A DNA stretch of 64,000 nt from contig JALJCO010012682.1 of assembly GCA_023101725.1 (NCBI GenBank), positions 372,001 through 436,000 on the forward strand, in the 5' to 3' direction. A program made the position numbers and the translations under genes. Shown here one piece after another: positions 18,800-32,380 of the stretch (positions are counted from its first letter, which is position 1; the number at the start of each line of letters is the position of its first letter). The notes under the pieces are model-generated. The model was not told the origin of the DNA. It saw only the letters and a list, made by a program, of their open reading frames with translations, and ran no database searches. The stretch comes from Atherinomorus stipes. Lineage: Eukaryota > Chordata > Actinopteri > Atheriniformes > Atherinidae.

Positions 18800-21700
18800 C
18801 AAAAAAATATTTCCACCCTTTCTTTCAAGCCAGATAAAATATTATTTGCTCAGCTTAATTATTTTTCCTTTTTAATCCACAGTGTCCCACTGTGCTCTAT
18901 TGTAAATCTCTACCCTTTCAGCTTTGAGGTTTGCATGAACAGTGAAACCCTGCAAATTCTTCTTCTTCTTCTTCGTCTTCTTCCTCTTCTTTTTTACATT
19001 CAGCAGTGAATGGTCACCCTGCCATGTGGTCATTGCTTTGCCTCACCATGTTTGTTGTCATAACCACAAGTTGCCGACATAACTCTGCCTTCAAAGTGGA
19101 CCTGGTTAATCTTTGTCCAAGTCTGTCACTGTCTCCCACTTCCATCTGGAAATCATCTGCTTCATATGAAAAATGTTTGTTCAAAAGCAGCCACTGTTGC
19201 CATTATCTGTTTTTTAATCTGTCACAATCTGTGGAGACCATGTTTTATTTGAAATATTGCTGTTTGTTTTCTGAGATCAGGTTATTTTACTAAACATGGA
19301 GCTAAAATTGACATACAGCATCATTAAAATGTTCCTGTTTTGCTTTCCAGCTGAAACACAACTTATTATTTTAAATGAACTGTTTATTAAGTAAAGTTGT
19401 TTTGAATTCCTTAAAAAAGAATTACACATAAACCATCCTGTCAGGGTGAATTTAATATTCGAAATGCCTTCAGTGTATTTTTTGCCTTTAACTGCTGTAT
19501 AAAACCCGTTTGCTCCAATCAGTGTCTCCAAAAACCACAAAGCAACTGCAAAGCGTGCCCACTTTTTACAGAGATAATGTCTCTGCAGATTTGAGGAAGC
19601 CAGATGGGCTGCCACGGGCGCAACTGGGTGTGATTTCCTCTGTCTGGTTTTCCTCACAGTCCAGCTTCCCCTGAGGGACCCCTTTTTAAAAACAGCTCTG
19701 TGTAGCTCAGCACAGGGCAGACCAACCTCGTCAAAAAACCCAGAGCTGCAGGAGCACTGTGTGCAGAGAAACTCTATATGTCTGCACTGCTCTTAATTTC
19801 CAGGGGCACTGCAGAGGGCTCAACAGATTTGATTAAAAGATGTGGTTAAAATTTCCACAGTGTTAGTGAAGGTAGAGCGGGTCACAGAGTCTCTCAAAAC
19901 CCATTTCACTTCATTTGTCATTTTTGGCTCAATCATTAATTCCGCATATAGAAAAACATTTCTGTTCTGCAGATTGATTCAAGTCCCTGATGCGCAGAGG
20001 CACAAAAGCCAGAGCATTAAGCGTACTACTGTTTGAAGAGTGTGTTTTCCTCACAGACACGTTTTCAGGACAAACAAAGAAAGGTCAGGAATGCAGAGCA
20101 GAGTTGACCTGAGAATACTTTGACCCTCTCTGTGCAGAGCACAAAAGCCCCAGAGCAACATGCCTCTGTGGTGTTAGTGTCAGAAAGAGGAGAGCTGTTA
20201 AATAACACATGTGCTACTATCCTGATGTAAAGATCACTGCAGCTGATGGTGTAAAACTAAACAACACACTTTTTTCTCTAATAAAAAAACAAACAAACTA
20301 ATCAGTTATATGACAACTGAGGGCTTTTGTTTGTCTTCCTTTTACAAGGGGCGGTGGTTGTTTGTTTTTGTTTTCATTGAGCATCTTTAGTGTCATTGAA
20401 CAGCTGAGAAAACTCCCACATAGACCAGCAGCTGCTGTAAGCTGCACAGAAAGCTGGAAAACAGACATTAAATAATACGAGTTTGTGAAATTAGTAAATT
20501 ACCCTCCTAAAAAAGCCAGTTCTGATAGTACGTAGTTGCTGATGTAATGTAAATCTGTGCAGAAAGAGTGTTTATAAGTAAATCCCTTATCTAAATGTTT
20601 ACTTAATTAAAAGTAGGTGTTGCAGCATGATGTGTAATATTCACTCTAATGGCACATAAGTTGGGAAATGTGGCCTTCACATTTACTTCATCATACCTGT
20701 CAGTTGCTTTGTTTATAATGAATAATGTGGTTTTGTTGGCCAGCCTTGAGCAGATAAAAGCAAAACAACAAAGATTAAGCACAACAAAATTACAGAGCAA
20801 TGACAGTAGCCATTATAAAGGTGTTTTATAAAGCTTGGTGCCTGTTTTTAGATATTGGGTCTAGACTGTTATATTTATGTATCAAGTGCATGTTTCTGTG
20901 TAATGTAGATGACTGCTAGACTTTAACGGTACATCGGTGAGGATCCCCTTCCCATTCTCTTTTTCCTAAAGAGTCTCATCTTATTTTCTATTTGAAATAT
21001 GCAGCACGTCCCTTGATATTATTACCATTCTTTTCTATATAATCTTTGAGTTTATTTTTGTTGTGGTTTAAGCTCCTTGTACTTGTTGTTGTATTTGTCA
21101 TTGAGTAGGTGTTTTGGATAACATGCTGGATGTAAGGAAGTGCCAAGGGATATTGCTGTCTTTGATAGAAGTATGACTCATTTCAGCCCTATGATATTAT
21201 TTGGCATGACAGCCTGTTTTGTATTTAGTTGCCAATGAAAATGAAAAATAGAATAATAATGATAATAATAAAAACAATACAGTGTGTGGACAGAAAAATA
21301 ATAGGCAACAAAGCATGACAACATTTTACAAAATTGAAATAAAAACAGAAATAAAAGTGGAAAAACACAATTGAAATAACTTTTCTTTAAAACAATTTTT
21401 TGTTTGCTGTTTAAAAACACATTATATTAAAAAACATGAGCTGACAGAAACAGGTAAACTGTAACAGTAAAACAGAACTTACAGCAAAATATCTTTGAAA
21501 TATATAACATTTCACAAAACAAATAAAAACAACATATAAAAAAAACAATATTTTATAAGTCACAACAGGTTGATTTATCTTTAAACAGCAGTAAAACTGT
21601 GTTAGTTTTCTGTTTTGTTGTTGATTTTAACCCACAACTAAATATGTTTTGCACCCAACCCACAAAGATCTGAGGCACCCTCTAGATGTGGACACAGGGA

Positions 21701-23428
21701 TACTTGGATGTTGCATCAGGTCTTAATTAAAATGCTTCAGTAAATATGCTTACAGGCTTGCATGGATACAGTGCTCTTCACATTTCAGAGATTCTATGCA
21801 AAACATACTTTGAGATCATGATATTCAAAACTAGCCAAGAGCATCACCTGCAATGTTAAATGATGTAGTTATGCACAGTCACAGCGCTTTGCATCATTGT
21901 ACCAAATGTTATGCTGTCAAAGAAGTTATTGTTCACAATGAGACGTAAGAGAACTATTTTACTTGTTTGCATGTAGAAATGATTGAATTCTGCATGACGT
22001 TGAGGATAAAACAGTATTTCAATCATTCATGATCGTGAATCACTTCTGCATTGCACTAAAATTACAACTGTTTGAGTTTAGATTTTCCAGCTTGTCAGAA
22101 AGCATGGGCCTTTTGTGCATTTTTGGTATATACATGATCATGCCATGATCTCATTTTTTGCAAACACCAAGTTTGATTTCGCCCAACAAAACCAATTTCT
22201 TTAAAGATTTCAGTTGCCTTCTTATACTGTAATTCTTTGAAGATATCAGATATTATTTCAACAATACACTGAAGAGCAAACTGTAAGAAGAGGGGAAACT
22301 TCAGAAAAGGAACAAATATTGTTTGAATTATGTCGTCAGACCTGTAAGAAGTGATTACAACTCTACTGTAGTTGTAGAAAGTGAAAAGTGCGAATACGTT
22401 CATCTGTAGAGCATGCATAAAGGATCAGAGTTTTGTTAGGAGTCTGGATCTGATGTTTTATTGTGTCGCTGATTTGTATAAAAGTGGATTTTGTTTCATT
22501 GTAATCGACTGCAGAAGGTTACCTCACTGTTTGTCTCTGTTATATTTGCACTGATCTATTTCAGTCAGTTTTGTCAGTGAATTTTGGTCACTGACTCACA
22601 TTTATGCCGCTGACATTTGCACATGTAAGCGCTCGAGGTGGTTGAATAAAAAAGAGGCCTTCAAACACATCCTCATAACACTAACAGAGATATATTCAGC
22701 CGCAGTTTTATAACGTTGTAAAAGTTTTCAGTCTGTTGGCAGGCCTTTCTGCTTGCTCACGCACCAGTGAACTCGTGCCACTGTATATGACGCCCACAAA
22801 ACCATTTATATGATGCCTGTTTAAGGTTTCTCACAGAAAAACATTAGTTTTGCATGGCTGTTTTATTTTTCAAAAATATCTTGATGGGAGTCAGACCTCA
22901 AGAACAACAAAACATTTCCCTCAAACACAGTTTTGTCTTAATGCTCATATTTTTCCTTGAATAAACACAAATGCATCTGCATACATACAAGTCAAAAAGT
23001 ACATGTACATATTTTGTTTAGAATGGATACATAATGATACACAGTTGCCCTTTGAAATGTGATGATACACATCCATAGTTTTATCTTCAATACAGTTTAT
23101 TTCAAAGTTGTGCTATTGATCTTCTGCCAGTAATTGTTTTTGTCTTTTTTTTCTTCTTAAACTAGCAGATTTTACAGGAAGAAATTATCATGTTCTCCTT
23201 GGAGATCAAGCAATGACACAGAACAGTTCATTCATAAAGAGGGACAGAAAAAAGCACCAGAGGAACTGAAATCCAGTCAAATGTCACCTCTTCGTTATTT
23301 TCATGTGAGTGGTGTCCTGTGCTTTCTCTGTGCCAAGCTGTGTGAAGGCGCTCTTTGCTTTGAGTCCCTGGATGAAACTGTCTCTGGGACAGGGCTTGTC
23401 ACTGTTTTCGGGATGAGACAGGGGTCTG
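18800..23428. other. Intergenic region fibin to TMEM178B-like, with TMEM178B-like 3' UTR
   Basis: No exon was recognised between the convergent fibin and TMEM178B-like genes. Minus-strand AATAAA signals (TTTATT on the plus strand) occur at about 23096-23101 and further left, and could end the TMEM178B-like transcript. A polypyrimidine CTTCTTCTT stretch lies at about 18959-18992. The rest is AT-rich and unremarkable by eye. Confidence 0.55.
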
Positions 23429-25012
<1,584 letters not shown>

Positions 25013-28000
25013 GTTCCATACGTATCTCGCCTCTGTGCCGTGATAATTCCACGGGACAGCAGGACTCCGCGCCTGGCTGCTGCTGTCAGTGCCTGCGGTG
25101 AGGAGGAAATTCAACAAAACACCGAAATCTGAAAAGCAGATGCATCACCATTGTCCTCGTTTTTCTAATTTTGCTGCCATCACCGAAAAGAGCCAAATTC
25201 TGGGGCGCAGGATAAATAAATTTGGGCCTCGATGAGCTATTTTAGTTGTCTCCTTTTTGCCTCTGAACTCAGTCTAGCCTAGATACTGTTCAGTCCAACA
25301 TTTCTTTCCAGTAGATGGAGACAGAGCGATTCAAAGTGTTTGAAAGCAGAAGCCCCAGCACTGCACTGATCATCACTGCCAGAGTTTGAACAAGTCATAC
25401 AGAGGAAGTATCCTCCCTCCATCTTTAAATGGAATAAAAACAACTGCTGTCGTCTCATGTGTTCAGTTGTAACACACCTCAGACCATTTTTAACCCAGAA
25501 CGGGGTTTTTCTTTGTGTGATGCAGTCTGTTTCATCACATTTAACAAATGGCATCTAGTAAATTTCCATCATTGTAGAGCCTTACAAAAAGAAACAAAAC
25601 TGGGCTCATTGTATAGTTTTGAGGTAAAACAAGAAAATGTCAGCATTTGAAAACATGACAAAGAGTGGTTGGAATTAATTTTTATGTACCACTGAGATCA
25701 AAGAAGAGAGTATTGGCCAATATGATAATCACTGATCAAGACATGTAAACAAAAGCAGAATGCAATGACAAATAAATCTATTTTTAATTGAAAATGCACA
25801 AACAAAAATGCTTAAAATATGATGATATTTGAATTTTATGTCAGGATAAGGATAGTCATGTTTACCACTGTCTTGCATCAGTTCCCTTTTTTCAAAACGC
25901 TACTTGCGCTTGGGAACTGAGAAGACCAGTTGATGTAGTTTTGAAAGCTTATTGTTTTCCCATTCCTGCTCCATATACTGTAAGACTTAAGCTGCTCATT
26001 AAATGGCAAGTTAAAACAAGGATGATGGTCTCTCAGCTTTTTGGCTGGAAGGACTTAGTCTGTTATTTCAAAAAGCATTTTAAACATTGATTCGTCACAG
26101 CAGAGACTGATTTCCCACTTTGTCTCTGACCTTTTAAGTCAGCAGGCTCAGAGAGAAAATTAATAATCAATTGAGCAACTTAGTTTTCAGCTATTTTTGT
26201 GACAGAGCTGGTTTTTTAACTGGCTGAAACGGCCTATTTTACATCTTTTCAAGTGATATCTTGTTTTTAACTTTTTAATTTGACTTGTTCAGTTGAAATG
26301 GATGTTTATCACACCACACAGTATGTGATTTTTCATGTCTTTGTTTTGTATCCGTGTTTTGTTGTATAAAGATCCCAGGAAGATAACAGCTCAGTGGTAC
26401 TGGGGATCTGAATAAAGAATAAAAAGGAAATTACAGTATCTCTGAATTTTGTTTACTTACCTTTGCACGGTAGAGGTTAAACTTGCATTTTTGGATGCAG
26501 TGATGATCTGTTTTTACTAATGATTAATTTCAGAAGTTCTTCTGAGGCCTTGCAAGGAGTCTGAACGTGTTTTCATATGCCTATCTTGACTTTGAGTCTC
26601 TGGATATTTGGTTTGTATTATTTACTGTAGAGGACAGAATTCTAAATTTCTTTGCTATTTTTAATTTAGAAGTGTTATTCTTAAAATACATCTGACCCAC
26701 ACGGTGGTTTGGTGTGGTGAACTCCTCTTTCTTCCCCTCTTAAAGACTCAGGTCTGTGCTCAGATGCTTGTTTATAGTAAATCTCGTCATGTCACTGATC
26801 TCATTCCAATAAACCAAACCAGTTGCAAAATTTAAGCAGTTTTTCTTTTTAATATTGTATTTGTGGAACCACAATATACTAAAACAAGTAAAAAAATTTT
26901 CTAAACTAAAGATGTCTCTGCTCATTTTTATTTGATAATTATGTGTGGATCACTGGCCCAGTTTTTCTTTACATTTTATAGCACATCTTTCTATTTCTTG
27001 TAACCATAGCTGCAGCAGTAAGCTGTTTTAGCAAACAAGTGACATGAAGCACACTGAGGCTGTGGCCATTTCAGTCTTGTTTTCACTGGTTTCATTCTCA
27101 TGGCCAGCACTTCCTCATTTAGGCCTAAATGCCCGACTAAAAGAGGAACAACACTGACTCCAAACTTCATTTTTGGTTTCGACCCTTGTGTGCGCCAACA
27201 ACAAAAAAAATTCCTATGAATTAATTACACATGGGACGTGTTTGAAACTGTGAGGCTTATGAAGTATCAGTCAGATTTTGCTAAATACAGCAGCTTTCAG
27301 GGAGCCTGCTTTTTTTTTTTTTTTTTTTTTGCAAAGATATCAAGTGTTCAAGTAAGAAAAACATAATTTATTTAAATGCTCCACAACAGATATTTCCATG
27401 CTGACATCACATAACACAAGAAAAGTTGACAAAGGAGGAGAGTTGGAGCATCCATCGTGCAACTTTTTCTTCTGATTGTTTACTTTTTCTTTTTTCATTC
27501 TGCACTAATTTCTTTAAACCACAACAAAAACACATCTATACAAAAACGTGCTTTGTAAGATCTCTTTGAAATACAGGAAATGCAAATAAATGTGACTCTT
27601 GGCCATCAGGAACTAGCTGGTCGAATGAATTTGACAATTAGATGAATTGAATGCAGACTGCATGAGGGCCAACTTAGCTTTTTTTTTTCTCACTTTCAGT
27701 TCCCATTTGTCTGCTGAGGTCGACATTGCGTGATTTTCAGTGGAGCAATAGGAAAGAGCTAACTTTTATCACAAGCCTCAAGTGCTGACACTCTCATGCT
27801 GCCTTGTTTATATGATGGAGGGTTTTGTCATATCATCTGTAAGTGCCTGTTTTATTGTTTACAGCTGTAGTTTACACCAGAGGAGACCATTCTTTTGTCA
27901 TAATTTTTTCTATATTTCTCTTTTTGTTTGGCAGTTTATTAAAATGTTTAGACATTAAGAAACTAATGGTTAAAATATCAAAGTGAAAGAGTCTAGACTG

Positions 28001-28149
28001 TTCTTCTGAAGAGCAGATGTATTTATCTGCCTTTAACCTGTTTGGTAGCCTATGTACTGTCTTGCTTACAGATCATTTATCTTACATACTAAAGAAAGAA
28101 GAAAGATGTTTAAAAAAAAAATAAATAAAAAAGAACTTTCTCAGAAGAA
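25013..28149. other. Shared upstream region of TMEM178B-like and spi1-like genes
   Basis: These two genes diverge from this 3.1-kb interval. No coding exon was recognised. A non-coding or very short first exon of the spi1-like gene may lie here, because the first recognised spi1 exon is preceded by an acceptor-like CTTTCTCAG at 28136-28144. T-runs occur at about 27310-27330. The stretch near 26030 looks faintly like the 5' end of U2 snRNA but is not annotated. Confidence 0.5.
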
Positions 28150-29866
28150 ATGTCTAATTTCTCTTACCAAAAGGCATCGGAGGATATTATTCCAAACGAG
28201 CCAGGGAATTATCGACCACCTGTGGACCTGTATAATTATTTAAGTGGTGTGGGGGAGATTTATGAAGGTGAGAAGACTATATTTACCCCTTAGAAAAGAT
28301 TCAGAACCAATAAATAGCTTAGACACGTGTTGCTTTATAGAACCCAGATGGGCCCTTCACTCAGATCGGGTCCAGCCGTCAGACTTTGAGAATTCCCCTG
28401 TGAATCACCTGACGGAGCTGCAGGCAGTGTCATCTCAACAGCTGATACAACCCTTTGCTCCTCTGCACCTTCACCTGGACGCTCCGATCGCTCCTCTCTC
28501 CCTGTCATCACAAGTAAGTCTATGTGTGGAAACTCACGGTTGTGCAAGCATGAAAACAGTAATTTCGTATGAGAGTGGAAATACGGACATGGATGTGTAC
28601 TGATAAGGCTGACATGATTACACCTTCCCCTTTAAACACACAACTAAAACCACTATTTTAAGTTCCTGTAACTAACTGTTCCTCAGGATTCACACTCACT
28701 GTGATCTCATTATTTGTATACAGAAGTGACATTTTGCAGCGATGACAAAACAGTATTTTGTGTTTCACTGAGGATAGATTGTTCATTGAAAAAGGAGACT
28801 TGTGGTCACTGTGCCAGAATGTTAAGTCTGGGGCTCTCAAGCATCAGAAGACTAGAGGAATAAAGGTTGCAGCACCAATGAAGTGGACATTTAAAGATTT
28901 TACTAAGCAGCACCATATGAGACAAAGGAAATAAGAAAATACTCTTCATTAAATAACATCCGATCTAAATGTCTGGGCTCTAGGATTAAATACAACATGT
29001 TTATTTAAAATCAATCTTTTAGTGCCACCTAAATGAATACATTCTGATGCAAATAACCTAAAGGATAAACAGTTTTTCTACACAAACACAGCACATAATA
29101 CTGGGGCATTTTCACTGACAAGTCAAAAGCACCACATGCTGTTACTGAACACTGAAGTCTATTTTCGCAGAGCAAGTTCCTCTTTTACTACAATGACTGT
29201 GTTTAAGAAAAAAAAACTGAAAAACAAAACAGACAAAAAAAAAAATGATGGCATGCTTTGAATTTCCCCTGAAGATCCCACATTACACCCCATCCCTGTG
29301 CTACCAGTACCAGCCCTCAGCCTCACCTGGACATTACTACTCAGAGGAGGACCAAAGAGCCCTCAGTCCCCCACTGGAGGTCTCTGAGGGGGAAGATGAT
29401 TTTGAAGACAACCACTCTTCCTACAGGAGAGATACTAGTAAGTATTTCCAATGCAACATTTTGTACAGACAAAATCTAACTCTTCTTACATTTGTACTGA
29501 AGTCTGCAAAAAAAACTGGTGCAAGTAGCTCTGAGAAATATATTTTTCCTTCCAGGCAACAAGAAGAAAATCCGCTTGTATCAGTTCCTCTTGGACCTGC
29601 TTAGAAATGGCGACATGAGTGAGAGTATCTGGTGGGTGGACCAGGACAAGGGTATCTTCCAGTTCTCTACGAAACACAAAGAAGCCCTGGCAACCCACTG
29701 GGGTGTTCAGAAAGGAAACCGCAAGAGAATGACCTACCAAAAAATGGCCCGAGCTCTGAGGAACTATGGTAAAACGGGAGAGATTAAAAAGGTGAAAAAG
29801 AAGCTCACCTACCAGTTCAGTGAGGAGATTCTCAGGAATCTCTGTTTACGTCCATATCATCACTGA
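28150..29866 (+). CDS. spi1: SPI1/PU.1-like ETS transcription factor
   Basis: Four coding exons in phase: 28150-28267, 28341-28513, 29275-29437 and 29556-29866, about 254 residues (human SPI1 is about 270). The last exon holds a full ETS DNA-binding domain: [37 protein letters not shown], then [20 protein letters not shown] and [16 protein letters not shown], including the two recognition-helix arginines (ARALRNY). Upstream, [12 protein letters not shown] and an acidic [12 protein letters not shown] stretch correspond to the PU.1 activation and PEST regions. The ETS domain is nearer SPI1 than SPIB. Fish have two SPI1 copies and this could be either (spi1a or spi1b). PU.1 drives myeloid and B-cell differentiation. 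The C-terminus after the domain is short (about 12 residues). A further 5' exon may exist, as the ATG chosen is the first in the first recognised exon. Confidence 0.9.
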
Positions 29867-30679
29867 TGAGACCAGGGCGGTTCTAGTGGGGTCCAGGAGG
29901 GGCCAGTGCCCCCGCCGACAGCAGGTTTGGACCCCCTGTGGCCACCCTGCCCAAGAGCAGAACCAGAAGATTTTATTTTTTTGACTTAATTTCTCCTGAC
30001 TTGAGATGTGGAACCAAAGTGTGGCTCGATTTTATAGTTATATTAAGTTATATTAACTCAAAGTTATATTATTGCCTTAATGATACAGTACATTCTAAAA
30101 TCATTGAAGGCTCTTGTTGTGTTATTTTCTCATTAGACTGTCCCTGCAACAAAGCAGCTGGCCCCTGCCGGGCCCCTCCTCTGATGTTGGGCAAAAACTG
30201 CCACTGGATGAGACAACAAAAGCTTTTATATTTAAAATATGCACAGATCACTAAACTTGTCATGATTGTGTTTTCATGTAGATTTGACCGTTTAATTTTT
30301 GTTTTGATTAAAAATTTCCTCATTTATTTATTTTTCAGTACCAGTTTATGTTCATCTGTGGCATTTATTCAATTAAGCTGCTTAATTTCCATGGCAACGC
30401 AATCATTAATGTGTGTTCACATTGTGTTTTTCTTTTCAATAAGTGAAATGAAATCCACAGTTAAACAAACACAAAACAGGTGGACTGCACACAAAAAGTT
30501 AGGAATATTCCACTTTTGGGGGAATTTGTGGATGGAAAAAGTTAATGCTAAATTGATATTACACCATGAACGTAGGATATTTAAGAAGAATCAACCATTG
30601 GTAATTCCTTAATCTCAAACAATTTCTTGCAACAAAAATTAAGGTTGATTCATAGTTCAGACACTTCTTTTTATGTTTT

Positions 30680-30702
30680 GTGGTGGTGGTGGTGGTGGTG
30701 GT
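30680..30702. repeat. (TGG)n microsatellite
   Basis: About eight TGG units, followed by a purine-rich GGGAGGGGAGGGG stretch. Confidence 0.9.
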
Positions 30703-30857
30703 AGGGAGGGGAGGGGGGCAGTTACAGTAATTGCAACTGCAGTTGTTTATACATGTGCATTCAAAATCAAATTAAGTTTACCTGTAAAGGTTATGGTGCA
30801 TTTTAGGCACATTCTGACATGACACAATAAGCCAGATATTCCTTATTTTTTGTGATT

Positions 30858-31178
30858 AGTGTGTGTGTGTGTGTGTGCGTTTTTTGCAACATTATGGGGA
30901 CCATGTTCCGGATTTTTACCATCACCGTGGGGACGTCGTCTTGCCCACGAGGGGACATTTCCCCGGTCCCCACGGGCCCAAACTCCGTTTTGAGGGTCAA
31001 GATTAGGTTTTAGAGATTAAGTTACAATTAGGTTTTGGTTAGGGTTAGGACAAGGGTTGGGTTTAGGCAATCAGTTATGGGCATTAGGTTTAGGGTAAGG
31101 GGCTAGGGAATGCATTGTGTCAATGGATGTACCCCACGGGATATAAAAACAAACATGTGTGTGTGTGTGTGTGTGTGT
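30858..31178. repeat. TG-flanked repeat with telomere-like core
   Basis: Two (TG)n tracts (30858-30877 and 31156-31178) bracket about 280 bp. The left half is rich in GGGGACC / CCCCAC motifs. The right half is rich in TTAGGG-like units (GGTTAGGGTTAGG, TTTAGGGTAAGG, GCTAGGG). Blocks of this kind are scattered in fish genomes; family membership is inferred by eye. Confidence 0.7.
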
Positions 31179-32205
31179 ATGCAGTTTATCATAGAGGCAG
31201 AAATAGGCAATAATGATGTAAAATAATACTGCATTGCTTAAAGTCATGCAAAATTCTGTGAGAAAGAAATCATAGAGTTTTAAATGGGATTACATACAAA
31301 CTTACTCCATACCTCAGGCTGCAGATTACAGTAGCTAGTGGACAGTTGAAGCAATTAGTGAAAAACAAATTACAGCATCACTGACAGAAAATTAAACAGG
31401 ACAGCCTCAAAGTTTTTTTTAGAAAAAATTCCTCTCCAATATCAGTCTCACCACAAGACAGGCGACACTGGGTCATGTTGTTGTTCCAATGCCAAAATCA
31501 TTTGCTATGACGCTTCATGAAAGAATTTACCAATAAAATGATTTTTTGGTTTTTGTTTTTTTTTTTTTTTACTTTTAAGGAACAAACTGCATTTTAACTA
31601 ATGTCTAATTTGACAATCTTTTCTTTTCTATTGAGTTATTTTTATTGGACATTATATGTTGATTTTGGAAAATACTGTTTTTAGTGTGATTTTCTATTGT
31701 GTGAGTGGATTAATAGATACAGATTTGTTCTGTCTCATGCTGTCAGCGCTTCATTGGTATATTGGTAATTTGATTTTTTTTTAAATGATTATTATTGTTT
31801 TATTTCTTCATTTTTAGGTGTGGAGTGATGGGGAGTGTGGGGTGGGGTCTTTGAGTTTGGGGTGTTAAATTGTAACATTACTGATTTGTTTGAAGGTCAT
31901 TTCTTGTAATGTTGGTTTTCATGAGAACCCAAGCAAGACCAGCCGCTGGGAATCCTTGATACAAATAAACAAATGAGCAATTTGTGAAACCATAAAGTGG
32001 TAATGTACCTGCAAACAGGCTTTACAGGAGCAAGAAGTAAGCGTTAAGTCTGAGAGGACATGGAACATGTCACGGATTTTATCTCAAATTGGCCATGTGT
32101 GATATGTACATAGCTCCAAACCAGTTGGTGGCGGTAGTGATCCTGATTGAATAGTAAAAACAACTTAAGAAAGTCAGAAGCTTCCGTTAACGTCAGTTTA
32201 ATCGA

Positions 32206-32245
32206 CCAATCAGCGTACAGCTGTTGTTTTAGTGCAAATTTCAAA
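32206..32245 (+). promoter_or_regulatory. prc1: Candidate CCAAT and CHR cell-cycle elements upstream of prc1
   Basis: A CCAAT box (32206-32210, in CGACCAATCAGCG) is followed by TTCAAA at 32240-32245, the reverse complement of the CHR element TTTGAA. They lie 175-136 bp before the prc1 ATG. Paired CCAAT (NF-Y) and CHR (DREAM/MuvB) sites about 30 bp apart are the standard promoter arrangement of G2/M genes, and PRC1 is a known member of that group. The site pair is seen; its use is inferred. Confidence 0.5.
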
Positions 32246-32380
32246 TACAGTCGACAAAGGAACGGGTAGTCAGACAGCTACAGCCGCACAGCAATATACA
32301 TTTACATTTTAAGGGTAATAAGCCCATTTCACTTTTAAGGGGGATCGATTGAATTCGTCACACCTGTCTGCGGTGGAGAC

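Larger units (their letters stand above)
29867..32205. other. spi1-like 3' UTR and spacer before prc1
   Basis: No coding exon was recognised. The long open frame at 29938-30612 (+) has no family motif, is AT-rich and lies just after the spi1-like stop, so it is treated as UTR. The GC-rich start (29870-29960, GGGGTCCAGGAGGGGCCAG) looks like a dispersed repeat inserted beside the stop codon. An AATAAA at 31964-31969 is a late candidate signal. Confidence 0.5.

Noticed and set aside
26025..26075. Faint resemblance to the 5' end of U2 snRNA (CTCAGCTTTTTGGCTGGAAG)
   Set aside because: Only about 20 bases match loosely, and the branch-site recognition region and downstream stems are absent.
29938..30612. 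224-codon open frame on the plus strand after the spi1-like stop
   Set aside because: AT-rich composition, no recognisable domain, no splice support and a position in the likely 3' UTR. It is a chance open frame.
31010..31110. Possible interstitial telomere marking a chromosome fusion
   Set aside because: TTAGGG units are degenerate and interspersed, and the block sits inside a repeat with TG borders; no true telomeric array is present.
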